Of a stretch of DNA of 64,000 bases, positions 1 through 9,003 are shown one piece after another. Below the pieces are notes generated by a model. That model did no database searches. It was given only the letters and a program-made list of their open reading frames with translations, and was not told where the DNA came from. The position numbers and the translations under genes are program-made. Source of the DNA: Faecalibacter rhinopitheci (lineage in GTDB: Bacteria > Bacteroidota > Bacteroidia > Flavobacteriales > Weeksellaceae); assembly GCF_015234135.1 (NCBI RefSeq), contig NZ_JADGIK010000005.1, positions 1-64,000 on the forward strand. Direction: 5' to 3'. Within the stretch, counting starts at the first letter, position 1; the number at the start of each line of letters is the position of its first letter.

Positions 1-156
1 GCGTTAGCTTCTATGTTTTACAACTTCGAATTTCCTTTAGCTCTATTATTTAAGGATTGACCTAATTTGTATTCGGCTTTTATTTCTTTCGTCTTATATT
101 ATAATTTCAAATGAACTTCTCATTAATATGCAAACAGCTTTCGTTGTTTGCGGTTG

Positions 157-185
157 CAAAGGTAATACTTATTTTTAAACTACAA
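157..185 (-). promoter_or_regulatory. promoter firing out of the left edge (P proximal)
   Basis: On the minus strand, -33 TTG (185-183) is followed after 18 bases by a perfect -7 box TACCTTTG (164-157). This matches the Bacteroidota consensus TTG-N17..23-TAnnTTTG. The transcript would start near 152 and leave the window. It contains a GTTCATTTGAA stretch (about 105-120, minus) resembling the GTTCTTTGA sequence often found in Bacteroidota rRNA leaders, so an rRNA operon is a plausible target. That target is inference. Confidence 0.6.
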
Positions 186-274
186 AATATTTTTTAAATA
201 AATTCTGAAGTTTTTATTCTAATTATTCCTCGCTTTTCAATTTACAATACTACTCGTCTTTCGTATTGAGAGTG

Positions 275-306
275 CAAATATAAGATGCTTTATTTTAACT
301 TTCCAA
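275..306 (-). promoter_or_regulatory. promoter firing out of the left edge (P distal)
   Basis: A second minus-strand promoter lies 118 bases upstream of the first: TTG at 306-304, spacer of 21, -7 box TATATTTG at 282-275. Tandem promoters in front of one transcript are typical of rRNA operons and rare elsewhere, which supports but does not prove the rRNA reading. Confidence 0.5.
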
Positions 307-629
307 ATGGTATTTACAATTATTTTACATTAATACTTTAAATCACTGAATATGAGATTTATATTTTTTAAAATAAATTTTACCACACTTGAAATTATGT
401 ATAAATATACAATTTCATGCATTATCCATACTTTATCTAGGGAATATCTTGCCAGTATGTACCAAGTGAAGAATAATTGGAAATACCTTAAAATAACTAT
501 TCTTATTTTAATTAATACTCATCCGAACGAACACCGAACAAGCTCTGGAGAAAGTATAGAGGAATCTATATATTTAAAATTATGAAACAACTAGTATTAT
601 TTTAATAAATACTGATAGAATCATTATAG

Positions 630-1586
630 TTAAACATTATAGTTATCATCATCTTTTTCTTTTGTATTTGTCTGAGCTAATTTATCTATAAATGAAACTT
701 GACGAAGTTTAGAATTTTTAGTTGGTAAAATTGGAAATCCTTTAAACTCTGCGTACACTTTTGTGAATTTAGCCCCAAGATACATAATGGTCGCTACATA
801 ATATATCCATAATAGTAAAATAACAAGTGATCCTGCGGATCCAAAGATTGTAGAATATCGTGTATTAGATAAATATATACCGATTAAATACTTAGCTATA
901 AAAAACAATACGGCTGTAAATATTGCCCCTATGAATGCAGGTTTTGTTTTTATTATTGCATCGGGCAATACCTTGAAAAGAATATAAAATATTAGTACCG
1001 ATATCAGTATACTTAATGCGTTGTTGATTAAAATAAGGGAAGTTTTATTTAGAGACATATTAAATGAAATTGTATTTAATATATCTTCACCAAAACTTAC
1101 TAAAACGCTGTTGAGAATTACTGTAGAAATAAGTAGTAAACCTAATGCTAATATAACTAGAAATGAAAGTCCACGGTTTATAATAAATTTTATCCACGCT
1201 CTTTTTGGAACTGCTTCTACTCTCCAAATTAAGTTTAGTGAATCTTGCATATCAGTAAACATAGTAGTAGAACCAAAAAGCAAAACTCCAATACCGATGT
1301 ATAATGCTAATGAACTATCTCCAGATAGAGTAGAGTTTGTTACAAAATTTTGTACAGCTAATGCTACATCTGGACCAACTATATTTTTTAATTCATAATA
1401 CATTCTATTTTCTATTGCATCTTTTTTATAAAATAAACTTGCGCTAGAAATTATTATAATAAGAAGTGGTGATAGAGAAAATAATGCATAATAAGTTAAA
1501 GATGCACTCATTTTCATAATACGATCCTCTCCAAACTCAATTATAGTCTGTTTTAATATTTTGAAATAAAATTTAATTTTATCCAT
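630..1586 (-). CDS. YihY/BrkB family inner-membrane protein
   Basis: A 318-residue polytopic membrane protein of the YihY/virulence factor BrkB family, once misnamed ribonuclease BN. The N-terminal family signature is visible near residues 30-45 (LTYYALFSLSPLLIIIIS), followed by about five more hydrophobic segments and a charged Lys/Asp-rich C-terminal tail. The molecular role of the family is not settled; transport or envelope functions have been proposed. It is monocistronic in appearance: the upstream pdhC gene ends in a strong terminator (about 1623-1657) before this start. A TATCTTTA sequence near 1600 on the minus strand is a near match to a -7 box. Family assignment is firm, function is not. 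Confidence 0.9.
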   Translation of the reverse strand: MDKIKFYFKILKQTIIEFGEDRIMKMSASLTYYALFSLSPLLIIIISSASLFYKKDAIENRMYYELKNIVGPDVALAVQNFVTNSTLSGDSSLALYIGIGVLLFGSTTMFTDMQDSLNLIWRVEAVPKRAWIKFIINRGLSFLVILALGLLLISTVILNSVLVSFGEDILNTISFNMSLNKTSLILINNALSILISVLIFYILFKVLPDAIIKTKPAFIGAIFTAVLFFIAKYLIGIYLSNTRYSTIFGSAGSLVILLLWIYYVATIMYLGAKFTKVYAEFKGFPILPTKNSKLRQVSFIDKLAQTNTKEKDDDNYNV

Positions 1587-1622
1587 AGTGGTGGTTTAAT
1601 ATTAAAGATACAAATCTTAAAT

Positions 1623-1657
1623 AAAAAAAGCCATTCAAATTTGAATGGCTTTTTTAA
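1623..1657 (-). terminator. intrinsic terminator after pdhC
   Basis: A perfect palindrome of two 12-base arms (1628-1651, core AGCCATTCAAA/TTTGAATGGCT) is flanked by A and T runs. On the minus strand it sits just past the pdhC stop codon at 1679 and ends in a T run, so it ends the cdd-pdhA-pdhC transcript. Confidence 0.9.
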
Positions 1658-1678
1658 ATATTAATCAATCGAAAAAAA

Positions 1679-3313
1679 TTACACTAACATTGTAACTGGA
1701 TTCTCGATATACATTTTTAATGTTTGTAAGAATTGAGCCCCTGTTGCTCCGTCTACTGTACGGTGATCGCATGCTAACGACAACTTCATTGTGTTACCTA
1801 CAACGATTTGACCATTTTTAACGACAGGTTTCTCTATAATAGCACCTACTGATAAGATACAAGAGTTTGGTTGATTGATAATTGATGTAAATGATTCAAT
1901 TCCAAACATACCTAAATTAGATACAGAAAAAGTAGATTTATCCATTTCGTCTGCTTTTAACTTACGCTCTCTTGCACGTCCTGCATAATCTTTGATTTCT
2001 GCAGAAATCTGAGTAAATGATTTATGATCTGTATTTTTTACTACTGGAACTAATAAGCCATCTTCTACTGCAACTGCAACACCAATATTAATTGCTGCAT
2101 GTTGAACAATTTTATCATCGTGCCACGTTGCATTAACAGCTGGATGTTTACGTAAAGCCATAGCACTAGCTTTTACAACAATATCGTTAAAAGATACTTT
2201 TGTATTAGGTACTGCATTTAATTGCTTACGAGCCTCGATAGCATTATCCATATCTAATTCGATATTTAAATAGTAATGAGGTGCTGTAAATTTAGATTCA
2301 GCTAAACGTTTAGCAATTACTTTACGCATTTGAGAGTTCGGAATCTCTTGATCTTCTCCTGTAATAACTGGCTTATCTACTGAAGTAGCAACAGAAGGTT
2401 TAACCTCAGTCTTTGTTTCTGTAGATGAAACAGCTGGAGCAGATTTTGGATTTGCTTCAAAATTTTCAACATCTTTCTTTACGATACGACCTTGATCTCC
2501 TGATCCTTTTACTTCTCCTAAATTGATTCCTTTATCTTTTGCGATAGATTTAGCTAATGGTGATGCAAAAATACGGTCATTAGAAGATGAAGTTGGAGTA
2601 ACTTCTAATTCCACAACAACTGGTTTTTCATCATCAAGTACTTCAGTTGTAGCTGCAGTATCTTTTGCTTCCGGAACTTGACCTCCATTTGCAACAATTC
2701 CAGAAACATCTGTACCTGCTTCGCCTATAATTGCTAAAACAGTATCTACTGGAGCTGGTTCGTTTTCTTTAGCACCTTGATATAATAAAACACCATCGTA
2801 TTCAGATTCGAATTCTTGTACTGCTTTATCCGTTTCTATTTCTGCTAAGATATCACCTTCTTTTACCTCATCTCCTACATTTTTATGCCAAACTACAACT
2901 GTACCCTCTTCCATCGTATCAGATAAGCGAGGCATTGTAATTACATTTACATTTGTTGGAACTTCAGTTTTCACTTCAGTTTTTGGTTCTGAAGTTGTTT
3001 CTTCTTTAACCTCAACTACATTTTCTGTAGTTGTAGTTGGAGCTTCACCGTTAATTAAAGCTGAAATATCTTCACCTTCATTCCCAATGATTGCTAAAAC
3101 TGTATCAACTGGCGCAGCTTCATTTTCTTTTGCACCTTGGTATAATAATGTTCCATCAAATTCAGATTCGAATTCTTGGATAGCTTTATCAGTTTCTATT
3201 TCGGCAATAACATCACCTTCTGAAATTTTATCACCTACATTCTTATGCCACTTAACAACAGTTCCTTCCTCCATTGTGTCGCTTAAGCGCGGCATTGTAA
3301 TAATTTCTGCCAT
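1679..3313 (-). CDS. pdhC: pyruvate dehydrogenase complex E2, dihydrolipoamide acetyltransferase
   Basis: This 544-residue E2 subunit transfers the acetyl group from lipoamide to CoA in the cytosolic pyruvate dehydrogenase complex. Domain order is clear: two lipoyl domains, each with the ETDKA lipoylation motif (K43 and K163), Ala/Pro/Thr/Glu-rich linkers, a peripheral E1/E3-binding domain at about 248-285 (starts FASPLAKSIAKDKGI), and a C-terminal acyltransferase domain with the catalytic DHRTVDGA motif (H517, D521) at the extreme C terminus. Two lipoyl domains and pyruvate-type neighbours favour PDH over the 2-oxoglutarate enzyme. It starts 8 bases after pdhA. E1-beta is not adjacent, so it must be encoded elsewhere. 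Confidence 0.95.
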   Translation of the reverse strand: MAEIITMPRLSDTMEEGTVVKWHKNVGDKISEGDVIAEIETDKAIQEFESEFDGTLLYQGAKENEAAPVDTVLAIIGNEGEDISALINGEAPTTTTENVVEVKEETTSEPKTEVKTEVPTNVNVITMPRLSDTMEEGTVVVWHKNVGDEVKEGDILAEIETDKAVQEFESEYDGVLLYQGAKENEPAPVDTVLAIIGEAGTDVSGIVANGGQVPEAKDTAATTEVLDDEKPVVVELEVTPTSSSNDRIFASPLAKSIAKDKGINLGEVKGSGDQGRIVKKDVENFEANPKSAPAVSSTETKTEVKPSVATSVDKPVITGEDQEIPNSQMRKVIAKRLAESKFTAPHYYLNIELDMDNAIEARKQLNAVPNTKVSFNDIVVKASAMALRKHPAVNATWHDDKIVQHAAINIGVAVAVEDGLLVPVVKNTDHKSFTQISAEIKDYAGRARERKLKADEMDKSTFSVSNLGMFGIESFTSIINQPNSCILSVGAIIEKPVVKNGQIVVGNTMKLSLACDHRTVDGATGAQFLQTLKMYIENPVTMLV

Positions 3314-3321
3314 GGTTTTAT

Positions 3322-4323
3322 TTAGTTATTTTCAACTTTATCTAAGAATGGGTAATTCTCTTGAGAATAAATATGATCATACATCACATTTGGATCTGGG
3401 TAAGGAGAATTTTCTGCAAACTCAACACATTCTTCAACAGAAGCTTTAACTTCTTCTATCATTGCATCTAATTGCTCTTTTGTAGCCCAATTGTTAGCTA
3501 AAATTTGAGATTCAACAGTTAAGATTGGATCTTCTTGTTTATAAGCTTCTACTTCTTCTTTTGTACGGTAAAGTTCAGCATCAGACATAGAGTGTCCTCT
3601 GAAACGGTAAGTACGGATATCTAAGAATGTAGGTCCATCTCCACGACGAGCGCGCTCTAATGCTTCGTATGCAGCTTCCGCTACTTTTACGGGATCCATA
3701 CCATCTACAGCCATAGAAGGCATATCATATCCTAAACCTAATTTCCAAATATCTTCGTGATTAGCTGTACGTTTTACTGAAGTTCCCATTGCATATTGAT
3801 TGTTTTCACAAACAAATACAACTGGTAATTTCCAGTTCATTGCCATATTAAATGTTTCGTGTAATGTACCTTGACGTGTTGCACCATCTCCCATAAGACA
3901 AATAGTTACATGTTTACGGTCATTAAATTTATCTCCAAATGCAATTCCTGCACCTAAATTAATTTGACCTCCTACAATACCATGTCCTCCAAAGAAATTG
4001 TGTTCTTTACTAAAAACGTGCATAGATCCTCCTAATCCTTTAGAAGTACCTGTAGCTTTCCCACAAAGTTCTGCCATAATTCTTTTAGGATCTACTCCCA
4101 TAGCCATTGGCCATACGTGACAACGATACGCAGTTATCACTCTATCTTCAGGCTCCATTGCATGTAAAAAACCAGCTGGTAGTGCTTCTTGACCATTATA
4201 AAGATGTAAGAAACCACGTATTTTCTGTTTTAAATATAATGAACGACACTTATCTTCAAAGCGACGCCAGAAGTTCATATCGCGGTACCATTCAAGGTAT
4301 TTTTCCTGTGTTAAATTTTCCAT
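3322..4323 (-). CDS. pdhA: pyruvate dehydrogenase E1 component, alpha subunit
   Basis: A 333-residue E1-alpha subunit that decarboxylates pyruvate with thiamine diphosphate and passes the hydroxyethyl group to E2. The thiamine diphosphate motif runs from GDG (145-147) to the ENN at 173-175. The conserved YRFRGHSMSD loop, which carries the regulatory phosphoserine in mitochondrial homologues, is near residue 255. Length fits the alpha subunit of the heterotetrameric E1 type. It lies between cdd (55 bases upstream) and pdhC (8 bases downstream), consistent with one operon. The cofactor it needs is the product of the thiamine genes at 44.7-47.6 kb in this window. Confidence 0.95.
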   Translation of the reverse strand: MENLTQEKYLEWYRDMNFWRRFEDKCRSLYLKQKIRGFLHLYNGQEALPAGFLHAMEPEDRVITAYRCHVWPMAMGVDPKRIMAELCGKATGTSKGLGGSMHVFSKEHNFFGGHGIVGGQINLGAGIAFGDKFNDRKHVTICLMGDGATRQGTLHETFNMAMNWKLPVVFVCENNQYAMGTSVKRTANHEDIWKLGLGYDMPSMAVDGMDPVKVAEAAYEALERARRGDGPTFLDIRTYRFRGHSMSDAELYRTKEEVEAYKQEDPILTVESQILANNWATKEQLDAMIEEVKASVEECVEFAENSPYPDPNVMYDHIYSQENYPFLDKVENN

Positions 4324-4378
4324 AATTGCACAATTCGTTAGAACAAATTTAAACTAATCTTAGACGTGTGCAAAATTG

Positions 4379-4852
4379 CTAACCTAAAAAATCTTCAGTA
4401 AAATGTAATGGTAGTAAATCTTTAGCGCTATCTAACTTAATAATTTGCCCTTCGTTTCCTGATAAAAACAACTGTATATTATCGTTTTGCTTCTTTTCAA
4501 TTTCAAGAATGTATTGGCGACACATCCCACAAGGAGGTAAAGGAAAATTAATATTTATTGTAGAAACAGCTAGTTTTTTAACTTTAATATGGGGATAATT
4601 TGCATTTACATATGCTAAAAGTCCACGTTCTGCACAAGTTCCTACAGGGTAAGAGGCGTTTTCTTGGTTGCTGCTGGCAAATATTTGCCCATCTTCTAAC
4701 TCTACCGCTGCACCAACATGAAATTTTGAATAGGGCGCATATGCAGTTTTTGAAATCTCATTTGCGCGGGTAACTAGTAATTGATTATTTGTTGTCAACT
4801 CGTTCAAACCCTCAAAAGTTTCGTATTCGAAGCTTATTTTTTCTTTTTTCAT
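4379..4852 (-). CDS. cdd: cytidine deaminase
   Basis: A 157-residue cytidine/deoxycytidine deaminase of pyrimidine salvage. The zinc site is complete: C73-A-E75 (the CAE form of tetrameric deaminases, E75 the proton shuttle) and PCGMC with C108 and C111. The substrate segment FHVGAAVE precedes it. The N terminus carries about 20 residues more than the shortest family members. Transcribed in line with pdhA, 55 bases apart with no terminator visible between, so co-transcription is likely, although the two functions are unrelated. Confidence 0.93.
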   Translation of the reverse strand: MKKEKISFEYETFEGLNELTTNNQLLVTRANEISKTAYAPYSKFHVGAAVELEDGQIFASSNQENASYPVGTCAERGLLAYVNANYPHIKVKKLAVSTININFPLPPCGMCRQYILEIEKKQNDNIQLFLSGNEGQIIKLDSAKDLLPLHFTEDFLG

Positions 4853-4963
4853 ATAGCTTTAGGTAGAATATAGATCCTATCCTTTTTAAAATTAAACATT
4901 TAAAACCCTTTTGCTATTTTATTCTCTAGAAAAAGGAAGTAAATTTATAAAAAAATAGTTGTT

Positions 4964-6481
4964 ATGTTGAAGAAAATTTTCGGAAGTGCAATTTTTGGTG
5001 TTTCTGCACAAACAATTACCATTGAAGTAAATATTGACCAAGGCGTAGGCTATCACTTGGTTGGTTTACCAGACTCTGCTATTAAAGAAAGTAATTTTCG
5101 TATTCAGGCCGCATTAAAAAATATAGGTTATAAAATTCCTGGCAAAAAAATTACCATTAATATGGCACCTGCCGATTTACAAAAAGAAGGTTCTTCTTAT
5201 GATCTGACAATAGCGATTGGTATTCTATGTGCTTCTGAACAAATTCAACATCAATCTATCGAAGAATATATTATAATGGGCGAATTATCTTTAGATGGTT
5301 CTCTACGCCCTATTAAAGGAGCTTTACCTATTGCGATACAAGCCAAAGAAGAAGGTTTTACAGGATTTATATTACCTAAGCAAAATGCAGATGAAGCTGC
5401 CGTAGTACAAGGTATAAATGTCTATGGAGTAGAAAATATTTTAGAAGTTATTGAATTTCTTAACGGCGATAAAGATCTACAACCTCATCACTTTGATTTA
5501 AAAGATCATTCTTTACAAGAATTAAATAAATATACACATTGCTTTTCTGATGTAAAAGGCCAAGAAAATGTAAAAAGAGCAATGGAAATTGCTGCAGCAG
5601 GAGGACATAATATTATTTTAATTGGACCTCCAGGAAGTGGAAAAACTATGTTAGCCAAAAGAATTGCTTCTATTTTACCCCCTATGACTATTGATGAATC
5701 TTTAGAAACTACTAAGATACATAGTGTAGCAGGAAAACTTGGGAATAGATCTTTAGTTTATAATAGACCATTTATTTCACCACATCATACAATTTCAGAT
5801 GTTGCTTTAGTTGGGGGAGGCTCTTATCCACAGCCTGGCGAAATTTCTTTAGCACATAATGGGGTTCTATTTTTGGATGAATTACCTGAATTTAAACGAT
5901 CTGTGCTTGAAGTAATGCGCCAACCTTTAGAAGATAGAGAAGTTACTATATCTAGAGCAAGGTTTACAGTAACCTACCCTTCTAGTTTTATGCTTGTTGC
6001 TTCGATGAATCCTAGTCCGAGTGGGTATTTTGCAGATGATCCTCAGAATACATCTTCCTTTCATGAAATGCAGCGATATATGAATAAGATTTCTGGTCCT
6101 TTACTAGATCGTATAGATTTACATATTGAAGTTACTCCAGTTCCTTTTGATGATTTATCTGAAGCTAGAAATGGAGAAAAAAGTATGAATGTACGTCAAC
6201 GAGTTATCAAAGCAAGAGAAATTCAGACCCAACGATATAAAAATTCTGGTATTCATTACAATTCTCAAATTGGTCCTAAGGAATTAGACAAATTTTGTAT
6301 TCTTGATGACGAATCTAAAAAACTTATTAAGACGGCAATGGAGCGGTTAAATTTATCCGCACGTGCATACGATAGAATTCTACGGGTTGCAAGAACCATT
6401 GCAGATCTTAGCCAATCAGAGGCAGTAAATGCCAAACATATTGCAGAAGCTATACAATATCGAAGTTTAGATAAAACCTAA
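4964..6481 (+). CDS. YifB/ComM-family Mg-chelatase-like AAA+ ATPase
   Basis: A 505-residue protein of the YifB family. An N-terminal ChlI-like domain (about 20-140) precedes an AAA+ module with Walker A GPPGSGKT (221-228), Walker B VLFLDELPEF (301-310) and a C-terminal ChlI-type helical domain. In Haemophilus and Vibrio the homologue ComM is a branch-migration helicase for integrating transformed DNA. Presence here could indicate the same, but many non-competent bacteria keep the gene. It is divergent from cdd and followed by a good terminator. Confidence 0.92.
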   Translation: MLKKIFGSAIFGVSAQTITIEVNIDQGVGYHLVGLPDSAIKESNFRIQAALKNIGYKIPGKKITINMAPADLQKEGSSYDLTIAIGILCASEQIQHQSIEEYIIMGELSLDGSLRPIKGALPIAIQAKEEGFTGFILPKQNADEAAVVQGINVYGVENILEVIEFLNGDKDLQPHHFDLKDHSLQELNKYTHCFSDVKGQENVKRAMEIAAAGGHNIILIGPPGSGKTMLAKRIASILPPMTIDESLETTKIHSVAGKLGNRSLVYNRPFISPHHTISDVALVGGGSYPQPGEISLAHNGVLFLDELPEFKRSVLEVMRQPLEDREVTISRARFTVTYPSSFMLVASMNPSPSGYFADDPQNTSSFHEMQRYMNKISGPLLDRIDLHIEVTPVPFDDLSEARNGEKSMNVRQRVIKAREIQTQRYKNSGIHYNSQIGPKELDKFCILDDESKKLIKTAMERLNLSARAYDRILRVARTIADLSQSEAVNAKHIAEAIQYRSLDKT

Positions 6482-6500
6482 ATTTAGTTCGCAAATAAAA

Positions 6501-6536
6501 AAAACCACATCCATTTAAGATGTGGTTTTTTTTATT
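6501..6536. terminator. terminator between convergent comM-like gene and phoH
   Basis: Stem AAAACCACATC (6501-6511) pairs with GATGTGGTTTT (6519-6529) around a 7-base loop, with a T run on the plus strand and an A run before it. It lies between two genes that meet tail to tail and can serve both. Confidence 0.88.
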
Positions 6537-7515
6537 ATTTCACAGAATTAATATCGAATTCTTCTCTTTCTTTATTTTCAGACTGTTTATATGCTTTTAG
6601 TATATCACGTACTAATTGATGTCTAACTACATCGCGTTCATCTAAAAATATAAACCCTATATCCTTTACGTCCTTTAATATTTGAATAGCTTCTCTTAAA
6701 CCCGACTTTTGTTTTGGAGGTAAGTCTATTTGATTAGGATCTCCTGTTATGATGAATTTAGATTTTTTCCCCATACGCGTTAAGAACATTTTCATTTGTG
6801 CATAGGTTGTATTTTGCGCTTCATCCAAAATCACAAAAGCATCATCTAAAGTTCGTCCTCTCATAAAAGCTAATGGAGCCACTTCTATTACACCTTTTTC
6901 AATATAACCCTGTAATTTTTCATGATGAATCATATCTTTTAAAGCATCGTATAATGGCTGAAGATATGGATCTAATTTATCTTTCATATCCCCAGGTAAA
7001 AAACCTAAATTTTCACCTGCTTCTACAGCTGGACGAGTTAGGATTATACGTCGTACCTCTTTATTTTTTAGCGCTTGTACTGCAAGAGCAACACTTGTAT
7101 ATGTTTTACCAGTTCCTGCAGGACCAATAGCAAATGTCATATCTTTTGAGTATACTTTTTCAACAAGTTTTACCTGTCCAGGCGTTTGAGGTTTTATCAT
7201 TTTCCCATTAACCCCATGTACAATAATCTCGTCCTCTTTTTTCATTTGTGCCATTTCTAGCTGATCTTCCATCATTATAATTTCAAGATCACGAGAATTC
7301 AGACGGTTATACTTTTGGATATGAGAAATAATTCTTACAATTTTTTGTTCAAAAATTTGTAATTCATCTTCATTTCCTAAGACAGTTAGTACTTTACCTC
7401 TACCAATTATTTTTAGCTTTGGATAATACTCTTTAATTCTTTTTAAATGCTCATTATTAATACCATAGAAGTCTTGAGCATTTATTTCGTTTAGTTCAAT
7501 ATTAATTTCAGTCAA
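6535..7515 (-). CDS. phoH: PhoH-like ATPase
   Basis: A 326-residue PhoH-family P-loop ATPase with Walker A GPAGTGKT (131-138) and Walker B FVILDEAQN (227-235). The N-terminal 110 residues form the KH-like region usual in the PhoH/YbeZ group. YbeZ-type proteins are linked to RNA metabolism and ribosome maturation next to the YbeY endonuclease; ybeY is not adjacent here. The last codons overlap the terminator of the convergent gene. Its promoter overlaps that of the divergent SAM hydrolase (a -7 box TATTTTTG at 7551-7544). Confidence 0.92.
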   Translation of the reverse strand: MTEINIELNEINAQDFYGINNEHLKRIKEYYPKLKIIGRGKVLTVLGNEDELQIFEQKIVRIISHIQKYNRLNSRDLEIIMMEDQLEMAQMKKEDEIIVHGVNGKMIKPQTPGQVKLVEKVYSKDMTFAIGPAGTGKTYTSVALAVQALKNKEVRRIILTRPAVEAGENLGFLPGDMKDKLDPYLQPLYDALKDMIHHEKLQGYIEKGVIEVAPLAFMRGRTLDDAFVILDEAQNTTYAQMKMFLTRMGKKSKFIITGDPNQIDLPPKQKSGLREAIQILKDVKDIGFIFLDERDVVRHQLVRDILKAYKQSENKEREEFDINSVK

Positions 7516-7529
7516 ATGTGATATTGTTT

Positions 7530-7564
7530 TTGGTTCACTAACACAAAAATAAACAATATATTTG
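7530..7564 (+). promoter_or_regulatory. promoter of the SAM hydrolase gene, overlapping the phoH promoter
   Basis: Plus strand TTG (7530-7532), spacer 24, and a perfect -7 box TATATTTG (7557-7564). On the other strand TATTTTTG (7551-7544) is the candidate -7 box for phoH. The two overlap, so the genes are probably transcribed in competition. The plus -7 box contains the in-frame TTG at 7562 and so rules out that codon as a start. Confidence 0.55.
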
Positions 7565-7582
7565 CTAAGTATTATAAGAATA

Positions 7583-8428
7583 ATGGCAATTATAACGTTA
7601 ACAACTGATTTTGGTATAAAAGATTATTTTGTATCCAGCGTAAAAGGTGCGATTCTAAAGGAATTGCCCGACGTTACTATTATTGATATTTCTCATCACG
7701 TAAGTCCTTTTGATATATCAGAAGCTGCCTACATTATTCGTAATTCATATGATGAATTTCCAAAAGGAAGTATCCATATCATTGGAGTTAATTCATTAAG
7801 TACACCAGACCAAAGACCTATATGTGCTCGAATAAATGGACACTATTTTATTTGTGGAGACAATGGAATCTTATCCTTGATTTGTCATAACGAATTACCA
7901 GAAGAAATTTACGAAATTACTATACATCCCGAAGGTATAGACAGCTTATTTCCTGTAAAAAACTGTTTTGTTCCTGTGGCTTGCCATTTAGCTAGAGGTG
8001 GTTTACCATCTTTACTAGGACCTAAACGAAATGAGATAAAACAACTTAATGAGTTGAAACCTGTTTACAGAGAAGATAAAGTCTTAATAGGCTATGTTAT
8101 CTATATCGATCATTTTGGAAATGTAGTTACTAATATTACGCGTAAACAATTTGATGAAGTAGCTGCTGGTCGTAAATACAATATTATTTTACGCCAGAAG
8201 GATTTTTCAATCACAGATATTAAGATCATCTATGATCATTACCATGATGTGATACATGATTTTAGTAAAGAATTTCAAGCAATGGGGCGTACTTTATGTG
8301 TATTTAATTCAGCTGGATTTTTAGAAGTAACACTTTATAAAAGTAATCCAGTGGTAAGTAGTGGTGCAAATCAACTGATGGGATTAAAGAAAGGAGATAC
8401 AATAACAGTTGAATTTGAGGATGAATAG
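7583..8428 (+). CDS. SAM hydrolase / SAM hydroxide adenosyltransferase (DUF62 family)
   Basis: A 281-residue protein of the family that includes fluorinase, chlorinase and the common SAM hydroxide adenosyltransferase, which splits S-adenosylmethionine into adenosine and methionine. The N-terminal TLTTDFGIKDYFV segment and IIDISHHV carry the family's Asp, Asp and His positions. Chlorinase and fluorinase are rare, so the hydrolase activity is the default reading. An in-frame TTG at 7562 would add seven residues, but it lies inside the -7 box, so the ATG at 7583 directly before the conserved domain is chosen. Confidence 0.85.
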   Translation: MAIITLTTDFGIKDYFVSSVKGAILKELPDVTIIDISHHVSPFDISEAAYIIRNSYDEFPKGSIHIIGVNSLSTPDQRPICARINGHYFICGDNGILSLICHNELPEEIYEITIHPEGIDSLFPVKNCFVPVACHLARGGLPSLLGPKRNEIKQLNELKPVYREDKVLIGYVIYIDHFGNVVTNITRKQFDEVAAGRKYNIILRQKDFSITDIKIIYDHYHDVIHDFSKEFQAMGRTLCVFNSAGFLEVTLYKSNPVVSSGANQLMGLKKGDTITVEFEDE

Positions 8429-8456
8429 TCCTTCGTATTAAAAGAATTTTAAATTT

Positions 8457-9002
8457 ATGGGATATAACTATCTTATATACAAAGCTATACATGTAATATT
8501 TGTCGTTAGCTATTTTGCAGGACTTTTTTACATCGTTCGCTTAATGATTTACCATACAGATACACAATCTATGGAAGAGCCAAAAAAATCTATTTTGGCA
8601 GAGCAATATAAATACATGAAAGATAGGCTATGGAATATTATTACAGTTCCTGCTTTTTCTATTATGATGATAATGGGTGGAAATATGTTGTACAAAAATC
8701 CCGCACTGTTAAATGCAGGATGGATGCAATTTAAACTCGGAGTTATCGTTTTACTAATAATTTATCATTTTTGGTGTTGGAAAACTATTCGTGAACAGAA
8801 GAAAGATATTCATAAATATACTTCAGTACGTTTACGTATGATGAACGAATTGGCTACAATAATTTTATTCGCTGTGGTATTTGCAGTGATACAAAAAGCT
8901 GGATTTGTACAACATTGGCCATGGGCTATTATTAGCTTTATATTCGTGGGTGTAATTATTATGGTAATTGTAAAAATTATTAATCGAAACAATAAAAATT
9001 AA
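8457..9002 (+). CDS. hemJ: HemJ-type protoporphyrinogen oxidase (CopD-like membrane protein)
   Basis: A 181-residue integral membrane protein of the UPF0093/HemJ family, the non-HemY, non-HemG enzyme that oxidises protoporphyrinogen IX to protoporphyrin IX. The first helix holds the conserved His (H12 in YKAIHVIFVVSYFAGLFYIVRL-like context). FKLGVIVLL supplies the conserved Lys and RMMNE the charged helix end. Four to five membrane helices are visible. It follows the SAM hydrolase by 28 bases and its stop is one base from the gldF start, so it is probably in the same transcript as gldF and gldG, without an obvious functional link. Confidence 0.8.
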   Translation: MGYNYLIYKAIHVIFVVSYFAGLFYIVRLMIYHTDTQSMEEPKKSILAEQYKYMKDRLWNIITVPAFSIMMIMGGNMLYKNPALLNAGWMQFKLGVIVLLIIYHFWCWKTIREQKKDIHKYTSVRLRMMNELATIILFAVVFAVIQKAGFVQHWPWAIISFIFVGVIIMVIVKIINRNNKN

Positions 9003-9003
9003 T

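Larger units (their letters stand above)
1..629. other. intergenic region with no supported gene
   Basis: No convincing gene is visible here. A 77-codon open frame at 352-585 on the plus strand has a composition like translated AT-rich spacer and no recognisable motif. The left half (about 150-306) carries two minus-strand promoters pointing out of the window. The stretch 307-629 lies downstream of the minus-strand YihY gene; I see only A/T-rich sequence and no strong terminator hairpin in it. Confidence 0.6.

Noticed and set aside
352-585. 77-codon open frame in the left intergenic region
   Set aside because: Composition is that of translated AT-rich spacer, with no motif, no promoter in front and no neighbour context.
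1021-1398. Long open frames antisense to known genes (for example opposite yihY, dnaK, rpsQ, pit)
   Set aside because: They are shadows of strong codon bias in the real genes on the other strand and show no independent signals.
7562-7582. TTG start extending the SAM hydrolase by seven residues
   Set aside because: The codon lies within the -7 promoter box, upstream of the expected transcription start.
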